From contig NZ_CP110615.1 of the NCBI RefSeq assembly GCF_026153295.1, positions 1,488,001 to 1,552,000 on the forward strand: a stretch of 64,000 bases of DNA, written 5' to 3'. Both the position numbers and the translations under genes were made by a program. The notes under the pieces were generated by a model. That model saw only the letters and a list, made by a program, of their open reading frames with translations. It was not told the DNA's origin and ran no database searches. Source of the DNA: Rhodococcus antarcticus. Lineage in GTDB: Bacteria > Actinomycetota > Actinomycetes > Mycobacteriales > Mycobacteriaceae. Positions 59,101 to 64,000 of this stretch are shown in pieces; position 1 is the first letter of the stretch, and each line of letters begins with the position of its first letter.

Positions 59101-59477
59101 TGCGCGGGTACCTCACCGGCAGCATCGACGCCGTCCTGCGCCTGCCGGGACCCCGCTACGCCGTCGTCGACTACAAGACCAACCGGCTCGGCCCCGAGCC
59201 CCTCACCACCGCCCACTACCGGGGACCCGCCATGGCCGCGGAGATGCAGCACACCCACTACGCGCTGCAGGCGCTGCTGTACTCCGTCGCCCTGCACCGG
59301 TTCCTGCGCTGGCGCCAGCGAAGCTACGAACCGGCGGTGCACCTCGGCCCCGTGCTGTACCTGTTCGTCCGGGGCATGGCCGGACCCGACACCCCGGCCG
59401 GCGCCGGCGTCTTCACCTGGACCCCCGACCCCACCCTCGTCACCGAGCTCTCCGACCTGCTCGCGGGTCCCCGGTGA
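56193..59477 (+). CDS. recB: Exodeoxyribonuclease V beta subunit (RecB)
   Basis: 1094-residue helicase-nuclease. Helicase motifs: LEASAGTGKTFTIAAL (I), TTHSFCQQVL (Ic), VVMVDEFQDTDPVQWDVL (II), LIGDPKQSIYGFRGGD (III), VMTVHTSKGLEFPVV (V) and LRLLYVALTRAS (VI). The C-terminal nuclease has GTLVHDVLE and the catalytic YAVVDYKTNRLG. An acidic Thr/Pro-rich segment (about residues 810-845) links the two halves. GTG 56193 overlaps recC by four bases. Confidence 0.96.
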   Translation: MSTVTTPTAAAGPPPFDVCGPLPTGTTVLEASAGTGKTFTIAALTTRFVADGVCELAQVMLVTFGNAASRELRDRVRERMVSAERGLRDPDVARTQTTDPVLALLATGTPSEVGVRRERLVRALATFDAATIATTHSFCQQVLTGLGTAADTDHTATFTDTIDDLRQDVVDDLYVRAFAPSSDPPFITPRDLGLLAAAATGSDRQARLEPTDESGVTGRLRGAAQAIRTEVAARKRARGLVDHDDWLTQLRDALTDPVTGPVACQRVRDRYRVVMVDEFQDTDPVQWDVLRHAFHEHTTLVLIGDPKQSIYGFRGGDVTTYLAATGVATAESTLDRSWRSDARLVTALQHLLGGVALGDRRIVVRPVDSAHPEPRLTGAGAPLRVRRVLRAGPDPRKALAVGVARPLVATDVADDIVHLLTGPARLHGRPVGPGDIAVLVRTNKQVQLVRQALGTAGVPAVAAGGGTVFATAAARSWLVLLEAVEQPHRSGRVRAAALSVFLGRDEQTLDQLGDQLTDSLSTQLRGWSELLARRGVAAFLEVLTEQESLPARILARPDGERVLTDLRHAGQVLHAAALAESMGLTALVEWLRRRIARAGQENTDDRSRRLESDDDAVQVMTVHTSKGLEFPVVHVPFGWDRWNNDRPATLRLHDDAGHRVLHVGGTRSPSYDDARRRHHDEERGEDLRLLYVALTRASSQVVAHWAPTTNTATSSLHRVLFGDRTGDQLPDSVTVPTDEVAAQRLAALAERSGDLVSVHDVPPAPTAGRWRRATTPTPELSVRSFTRRLDHDWARTSYSSMTRAAHEHPPTSEPEVDTTTDERDTTADPTAPPSTSTPGDLPSPLTDLPGGAAFGTLVHDVLEDTDPDELLRRCTDAVLRHGVRGVDPAALAEALRPVLRTPLDEHGTTLGTVAAHDRLAELDFEMPLAGGDDTVTGARLADIVDLLRRHDLGPLAGYADQLARLPAQTLRGYLTGSIDAVLRLPGPRYAVVDYKTNRLGPEPLTTAHYRGPAMAAEMQHTHYALQALLYSVALHRFLRWRQRSYEPAVHLGPVLYLFVRGMAGPDTPAGAGVFTWTPDPTLVTELSDLLAGPR

Positions 59478-61294
59478 TCCCCGTCCGGGCCACCGGCCTG
59501 CTCCGGGACTTCGCCGAGGCCGGCGTCCTGGAGGCCGCGGACGTCCACGTCGCCCTCCGGCTGTCCCAGCTCGGCGGCGAGGGGGCGGAGACGGTCCTGC
59601 TCGCCGCCGCCCTCGCCGTGCGGGGGGTCCGGACCGGCTCCGTCTGCGTCGACCTCGCCACCATCGCGGGCTCCGTGCTCGTCGACCCCGATCCCGACCA
59701 CCCTGATCCTGACGACCCCGATCGTGACGACCCGGGGGCAGAGCCCACGCCGGACCCCACCGGCGCCGTCGCGCCCCCCCTGGCCTGGCCCGAGACCTGG
59801 GACGCCCTGCAGGACAGCCCCCTCGTGGCCGTCGGGGTCGACGCCCCGTGGCGCCCGCTGCGGCTGGTCCACGGCCTGCTGTACCTCGACAGGTACTGGC
59901 AGCAGGAGCAGCTGGTGCGCCGCGAGCTCGACCAGCGCGCCGCCCGGCCCACCCCCGCCCTCGACCTCAGCGCCCTGCCCGGCCTGTTCCCCGTGCCCGG
60001 TCCCGACCGCCAGCGCCTCGCCGTCGCGGTCGCCGCCGACCGCTGGGTCAGCGTCATCACCGGCGGCCCCGGCACCGGCAAGACCCACACCGTGGCCCGG
60101 CTGCTGGCCCTGCTGCTCGCCCAGCCCGGACCGACCCCCCGCATCGCGCTGACCGCACCCACCGGCAAGGCCGCCGCCCGGCTGCAGGAGTCCGTGCAGT
60201 CCCAGGCCGCCGCGGTCGGCCTCCCGCTCGACCTCACCGCCTCCACCCTGCACCGCCTCCTGGGCTGGCGCCCCGACAGCCAGAGCCGCTTCCGCCACCA
60301 CGCCGGCAACCGTCTTCCCTACGACGTCGTCGTCGTGGACGAGTCCTCGATGGTGTCGCTGACGCTCATGGCCCGGCTGCTCGACGCCGTCCGCCCCACC
60401 GCACGCCTGGTCCTCGTCGGCGACCCCGACCAGCTCACCCCCGTCGACGCCGGCGCGGTGCTGAGCGACCTCGTGCACCGCCCCGCCCCCACCGGCGCAC
60501 CCGTGACGGCCCCCAGCGGGATCGACCCGACCGAGCTCGACCTCGACGGCACCGAGCGTGCCCAGCTGGGCAACGGGATCGTCCGGCTGCGGGTCTCCCA
60601 CCGCTACGGCCACCAGATCGGGGCGCTGGCCGAGGCCATCCGCACCGGGGACGCCGACGCCACCCTGGGCCTGCTGCACGACGGCGGCTCGCTGACCCTG
60701 GAGCCCGGGTTCGACGCGCTGCGCACCGAGGTGACCGCGACCGGTGTCGACATGGCCGCGGCCGCGTCGGCCGGGGACGCGGCTCGCGCCATCACCCTGC
60801 TCGGCACCCACCGCCTGCTCTGCGCGCACCGGACCGGTCCCCACGGGGTGACGTGGTGGAACGAGGAGTGCAGCCGGTGGAGCGGTGCGACCGGGGCACG
60901 CTGGTACGCGGGCCAACCCCTGCTGATCACGGCCAACGACTACGAGAACGCCCTCCACAACGGGGACACCGGCGTCGTCGTCGAGACCCCCGACGGACTG
61001 CAGGCCGCCTTCGCCCGGGCCGGCGGGATCGAGCGCATCGCTCTGTCGCGGCTGTCGTCGGTCGTCACCGCCCACGCCCTGACCGTGCACCGCTCCCAGG
61101 GCAGCCAGTACGAGTCGGTCACCCTCGTCCTGCCACCCCCCACGTCGCCGCTGCTGACCCGCGAGCTGTTCTACACCGCGATCACCCGGGCCTCGGCGCA
61201 CGTCCGGGTCATCGGGTCCGAGGAGTCGGTGCGCGCCGCCGTCGGCCGTCAGCTCGTCCGGGCCAGCGGGCTGCGCCGGACCAGCACGGGCTGA
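59474..61294 (+). CDS. recD: Exodeoxyribonuclease V alpha subunit (RecD)
   Basis: 606-residue 5'-3' helicase subunit. Walker A ITGGPGTGKTHTVARLLALL, TAPTGKAAARLQES, TLHRLLGW, motif II VVVVDESSMVSLTLM, LVGDPDQLTPVDAGAVL and the C-terminal ALTVHRSQGSQYESVTLVLP with FYTAITRASAHV. Residues about 71-87 are an Asp/Pro repeat not needed for the fold. GTG 59474 overlaps recB by four bases, completing the recCBD operon. Confidence 0.95.
   Translation: MIPVRATGLLRDFAEAGVLEAADVHVALRLSQLGGEGAETVLLAAALAVRGVRTGSVCVDLATIAGSVLVDPDPDHPDPDDPDRDDPGAEPTPDPTGAVAPPLAWPETWDALQDSPLVAVGVDAPWRPLRLVHGLLYLDRYWQQEQLVRRELDQRAARPTPALDLSALPGLFPVPGPDRQRLAVAVAADRWVSVITGGPGTGKTHTVARLLALLLAQPGPTPRIALTAPTGKAAARLQESVQSQAAAVGLPLDLTASTLHRLLGWRPDSQSRFRHHAGNRLPYDVVVVDESSMVSLTLMARLLDAVRPTARLVLVGDPDQLTPVDAGAVLSDLVHRPAPTGAPVTAPSGIDPTELDLDGTERAQLGNGIVRLRVSHRYGHQIGALAEAIRTGDADATLGLLHDGGSLTLEPGFDALRTEVTATGVDMAAAASAGDAARAITLLGTHRLLCAHRTGPHGVTWWNEECSRWSGATGARWYAGQPLLITANDYENALHNGDTGVVVETPDGLQAAFARAGGIERIALSRLSSVVTAHALTVHRSQGSQYESVTLVLPPPTSPLLTRELFYTAITRASAHVRVIGSEESVRAAVGRQLVRASGLRRTSTG
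59684..59734 (+). repeat. Asp-Pro repeat in recD
   Basis: Degenerate six-base units (GAYCCY/GACGAC) encode DPDPDHPDPDDPDRDDP, a short acidic linker after the N-terminal domain. Confidence 0.8.
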
Positions 61295-61326
61295 GCGGGG
61301 CCCCGACCTGCGGGAACGGCCAGGGC

Positions 61327-62469
61327 TCAGCCGGCGGCGAGCCCGCGGGCGATGACCAGGCGCTGGATCTGGTTGGTGCCCTCGAAGATCTGCATGATCT
61401 TGGCCTCGCGCATGTAGCGCTCCAGCGGGAAGTCGCGGGTGTAGCCGTAGCCGCCGAGCACCTGGACGGCGTCGGTGGTGACCTTCATGGCCGCGTCGGT
61501 GGCCACCAGCTTGGCCACCGAGGCCTGCCGACCGTAGGGCCGACCGGCGTCGCGGCGACGGGCGGCGTCGAGGTAGGTAGCGCGGGCGGAGTCCACGGCT
61601 GCGGCCATGTCGGCGAGCAGGAAGCCGAGGCCCTGGTGGTCGATGATCTTGCGGCCGAACGTGGTGCGCTCCTTGGCGTAGGCCACCGCGTCGTCGAGCG
61701 CGCCCTGGGCGAGCCCGACGGCAACCGCGGCGATGCCGAGCCGGCCGGAGTCGAGCGCGGCGAAGGCGATGGGCAGGCCCTGGCCCTCCGCGCCGAGGCG
61801 CCGGTCGGCGTCGAGCAGGGCGTCGTCGTAGGTCGCGCTGGCCGTGGGGATGGCGCGCAGCCCCATCTTGTCCTCGGGCTTGCCGAAGCTCAGTCCCTCG
61901 AGGTCACGGGGGACCAGGAAGCAGGTGACGCCCTTGGACCCCTCGCCGGTGCGCAGGAAGGTCGAGTAGAAGTCGGCCGTGCCGCCGTTGGTGATCCACG
62001 CCTTGGTGCCGCTGATCCGGTAGTGATCGCCGTCGCGGACCGCCTTGCAGCTCAGGGCCGCGGCGTCGGACCCGGCCTGCGGCTCGGACAGCGAGTAGGC
62101 GCCCAGCAGCGTGCCGCCGAGCATGTCGGGCAGCCAGCGCTCCTGCTGCTCGGGGGTGCCGAAGGTGGCCAGCGGGAAGCAGCTGAGCCCGTGCACGCTG
62201 GTGGCCACGGCGACGGCAGCCCACGCGGCCCCGAGCTCCTCGAGCACCTGCAGGTACACCTCGTAGGGCTGACCGCCGCCGCCCTGCTCCTCGGGGTAGG
62301 GCAGCCCGAGCAGGCCCGCCTCGCCCAGCAGCGGGAACAGTCCCTCGGGGAAGGTCTCGTCACGCTCGTGGTCCGCGGCCCGGGGACGGAGCTCCTTGTC
62401 GGCCAGGTCCCGGGTGAGCGCGAGCAGGTCGTGCGCCTCGGACGTGGGCAGCATGCGGTCGACGGCCAC
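61327..62469 (-). CDS. Acyl-CoA dehydrogenase
   Basis: 380-residue FAD enzyme of fatty- or branched-acyl-CoA oxidation. Signature AYSLSEPQAGSDAAAL and ISGTKAWITNGG for FAD/substrate binding; C-terminal DAVQVLGGYGYTRDFPLERYMREAK and the catalytic base Glu in IMQIFEGTNQIQRLVIAR. GTG 62469 has GGAGG seven bases before. It is divergent from a TetR gene and shares its promoter region, so it is a likely target of that regulator. Confidence 0.94.
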   Translation of the reverse strand: MAVDRMLPTSEAHDLLALTRDLADKELRPRAADHERDETFPEGLFPLLGEAGLLGLPYPEEQGGGGQPYEVYLQVLEELGAAWAAVAVATSVHGLSCFPLATFGTPEQQERWLPDMLGGTLLGAYSLSEPQAGSDAAALSCKAVRDGDHYRISGTKAWITNGGTADFYSTFLRTGEGSKGVTCFLVPRDLEGLSFGKPEDKMGLRAIPTASATYDDALLDADRRLGAEGQGLPIAFAALDSGRLGIAAVAVGLAQGALDDAVAYAKERTTFGRKIIDHQGLGFLLADMAAAVDSARATYLDAARRRDAGRPYGRQASVAKLVATDAAMKVTTDAVQVLGGYGYTRDFPLERYMREAKIMQIFEGTNQIQRLVIARGLAAG

Positions 62470-62490
62470 GGGGGTCCTCCTGTGCGGGTG

Positions 62491-62519
62491 CAGTACGAAC
62501 GGTAGTACCGCAGTACTGT
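62491..62519. promoter_or_regulatory. Divergent promoter/operator, acyl-CoA dehydrogenase and tetR
   Basis: CAGTAC (62491) and GTACTG (62513) flank the centred dyad GGTAGTACC (62501-62509). TACTGT (62514-62519) is the tetR -10, seven bases before ATG 62527; TACCGT on the minus strand (62504-62499) is the -10 of the dehydrogenase. A regulator here would cover both. TAGTAC-CGCA-GTACTG (62503-62518) differs by one base from the AcnR consensus. Confidence 0.55.
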
Positions 62520-62526
62520 CTCACGG

Positions 62527-63093
62527 ATGAGGGGGACGACGCAGCGGCAGTCCGAGCTGGTGGACCAGCTCGTGGCCCTCCTGCTGGCGGAAGGCTTCGC
62601 GCACCTCACCCAGGACCAGCTGGCTGCGCGCCTGCGGTGCTCCAAGTCGACGCTGTACGCCCTGGCCGGCAGCCGCGAGCAGCTCGTGCGGGCCGCGGTG
62701 GTGCACTTCTTCCGGGTGGCCACCGGGCGGGTCGAGGCGCAGGTGGCGGCCACCGCGGGGGCCCGCGCGCAGATCGCCGCCTACCTGCGGGCGGTGGCCG
62801 ACGAGCTGCGGCCGGCCTCGGAGCAGTTCATGGCCGACCTCGACGCGTTCGCACCGGCCCGGGAGGTGTACCAGCGCAACACCGTGCTCGCGGCGCGTCG
62901 GGTGCAGCAGCTCATCGCGTCGGGGGTGGCCTCCGGGGAGCTGCGCGACGTGCACGCCGCCTTCGTGGCCGACGTCGTCGCGTCGTCGATGGTGCGCATC
63001 CAGCAGCGCCGCGTGGCCTCCGCGACCGGGCTGGACGACGCGCAGGCCTACACCGAGCTCGCCGCGCTGGTGCTGCACGGCATCAGCGCGTGA
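62527..63093 (+). CDS. TetR-family transcriptional regulator
   Basis: 188-residue regulator. The DNA-binding part is HLTQDQLAARLRCSKSTLYA followed by LAGSREQLVRAAVVHFF; the C-terminal half is a ligand-binding helical domain. Being divergent from an acyl-CoA dehydrogenase gene with shared dyads suggests an acyl-CoA-sensing local repressor; that is inference. ATG 62527 is seven bases after its -10, so leaderless. Confidence 0.88.
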   Translation: MRGTTQRQSELVDQLVALLLAEGFAHLTQDQLAARLRCSKSTLYALAGSREQLVRAAVVHFFRVATGRVEAQVAATAGARAQIAAYLRAVADELRPASEQFMADLDAFAPAREVYQRNTVLAARRVQQLIASGVASGELRDVHAAFVADVVASSMVRIQQRRVASATGLDDAQAYTELAALVLHGISA

Positions 63094-63100
63094 CCGCGGT

Positions 63101-63568
63101 TCAGGTGGTGCGGCCGGTCCTGCGCAGCCAGAGCAGGCCGAGCACCGGGAGCACCACGGGGATGTACAGGTAGCCCTGGCCGTAGTCCGACCACACGGTC
63201 GCCTCGGGGAACAGCTCCGGCGCCGTGAGGCTCAGCGTGCCGACCACGAGCACCCCGACGGTCTCCACGACGAGGCTGACGCCGGCGATGCGACGGTTGG
63301 TGCTCGAGGCGCGGGCCAGGCAGTAGGTGGCCACGCAGTAGACGACGGCCGCGAACCCCGACAGCAGGAACGCGAGCGGAGCGTTGGAGAACCGGGTGGC
63401 GATCTGTTCGACCGAGCGAGCGGTGGCCCCGATCGCGAACACCGCGTAGACGGCGACCAGTGCGCGGCCGGGACCCGAGCGGGTGGCCACCGCGGTGCGC
63501 TCCTCGCGGGTGGCGGGGGCGGCGGGCTCGGACGCGACGGTGGGGTCGGGCTGCTCGGGCTCAGGCAC
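63101..63568 (-). CDS. Small membrane protein, unknown function
   Basis: 155-residue protein: a polar Pro/Glu-rich cytoplasmic N-terminus of about 35 residues and four hydrophobic segments (ALVAVYAVFAIGATARSVEQ starts the first; GYLYIPVVLPVLGLLWLRR is the last). I recall similar four-helix proteins of unknown role in mycobacteria. GTG 63568 overlaps the upstream gene by eight bases, implying co-expression. Confidence 0.75.
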   Translation of the reverse strand: MPEPEQPDPTVASEPAAPATREERTAVATRSGPGRALVAVYAVFAIGATARSVEQIATRFSNAPLAFLLSGFAAVVYCVATYCLARASSTNRRIAGVSLVVETVGVLVVGTLSLTAPELFPEATVWSDYGQGYLYIPVVLPVLGLLWLRRTGRTT

Positions 63569-63944
63569 GGGTGTCCCAGACGGTGTTCATGCGCAGGATC
63601 ATCGCGGGCACCGTGACGAGGCCGACGAGCACCACCCCCGCACCCCAGCGCGAGCGGTCGTTGAGCCCCCACAGCACCGTGAGGGGGATGATGAACGGCA
63701 GGGTCAGCGCGTAGCCGGCGAGGGTGTACGACTGGTCGGTGGTCAGGCCGCTGGTGAACGCGAGCACGGTGCTGAGCACCCCCTGGACCAGCAGCGCGAC
63801 CTCCACCAGCACCAGGAAGCCCAGGAACGCCCGGGTGGAGCGCTTCTGCAGCAGCATCGGGCGGTTGGCGACCACGAGCGCCAGGGTCCACAGCGCGCCC
63901 AGCAGCGTCGCCGTGGTCACGGTGGCGGACAGGGGTGCGAACAC
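63561..63944 (-). CDS. Small membrane protein, unknown function
   Basis: 127-residue protein with four predicted membrane segments and few polar loops; no family recognised. GTG 63944 was chosen over GTG 63953 because a TACCGT hexamer (63957-63952) lies exactly seven bases upstream of the former and overlaps the latter. It is probably the first gene of a two-gene operon with the 63568 gene. Confidence 0.72.
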   Translation of the reverse strand: MFAPLSATVTTATLLGALWTLALVVANRPMLLQKRSTRAFLGFLVLVEVALLVQGVLSTVLAFTSGLTTDQSYTLAGYALTLPFIIPLTVLWGLNDRSRWGAGVVLVGLVTVPAMILRMNTVWDTRA

Positions 63945-63951
63945 GAATGCC

Positions 63952-63957
63952 ACGGTA
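63952..63957 (-). promoter_or_regulatory. -10 element of the 63944 gene
   Basis: TACCGT on the minus strand; seven bases to GTG 63944, consistent with other leaderless genes in the window. Confidence 0.5.
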
Positions 63958-64000
63958 TCCGGTGGCCGCGGGTGCGGCCGCGCTGCGGACCCCGGACCGG

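Noticed and set aside
52804-59342. Two minus-strand open frames of more than 1,100 codons opposite recC and recB
   Set aside because: They mirror recC/recB codons with strong third-position GC, are Gly/Arg/Val low-complexity and show no motif.

Overview
The window is a contiguous chromosomal segment of a very high-GC actinobacterium. Gene content and order place it in the Mycobacteriales in the broad sense (the mycobacterial/nocardial/pseudonocardial group). From ctaB to the NfeD/SPFH pair, the order ctaB, qor, ctaA, ABC transporter, mptB, sufRBDCSUT, ABC-F, small HTH protein, acn, ripA, moxR1, DUF58, VWA, fabG1, inhA, hemH, NfeD, SPFH follows the Mycobacterium tuberculosis Rv1451-Rv1488 block as I recall it. 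Mannosyltransferase MptB, InhA, ergothioneine biosynthesis and AcnR support the same placement. No genus can be named from the sequence. The InhA substrate loop is about ten residues shorter than in M. tuberculosis, which argues against a long-chain mycolate producer.

Layout. 0.3-8 kb: heme A synthesis (ctaB, ctaA), a quinone reductase, an ATP-grasp enzyme, and an mptB/ABC-transporter operon read leftward. 8.1-14.7 kb: the complete SUF Fe-S assembly operon, headed by its repressor gene sufR with a SufR-type operator lying on the sufR start codon. 14.8-22.2 kb: a lone CrtL-type lycopene cyclase, a VLRF1-type release-factor-like protein, an SDR enzyme, an ABC-F protein, a small HTH protein and an ABC exporter. 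22.2-30.3 kb: acnR, the egtABCD ergothioneine genes and acn; a near-consensus AcnR box lies in the acn promoter although acnR is 7.5 kb away. 30.4-37.9 kb: an esterase, an acyl-CoA synthetase, the cell-wall hydrolase RipA, and a MoxR/DUF58/VWA operon. 38-44.3 kb: fabG1, inhA, hemH (heme synthesis), a DUF3097 protein, and NfeD with its SPFH partner.

44.4-52.9 kb is more accessory: a haloalkane dehalogenase, SatD with a membrane partner, a TVP38/VTT membrane protein, an NDMA-type zinc alcohol dehydrogenase translationally coupled to a MoxR/VWA pair, a universal stress protein, an aldo/keto reductase and an orphan PASTA-like ORF. 52.9-61.3 kb is a recC-recB-recD operon with 4-base overlaps. The right end holds an acyl-CoA dehydrogenase with a divergent TetR regulator, and two small membrane proteins.

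Regulation. At least fourteen genes have a TANNNT (or CAGGAT/CACAGT) hexamer 6-8 bases before their ATG/GTG with no room for a ribosome binding site, so leaderless transcription looks common; this was used to choose several starts. Operons are built with 4-base ATGA/GTGA overlaps. Several long intergenic inverted repeats and short tandem repeats stand out. No tRNA, rRNA, insertion sequence, prophage or CRISPR array was seen.
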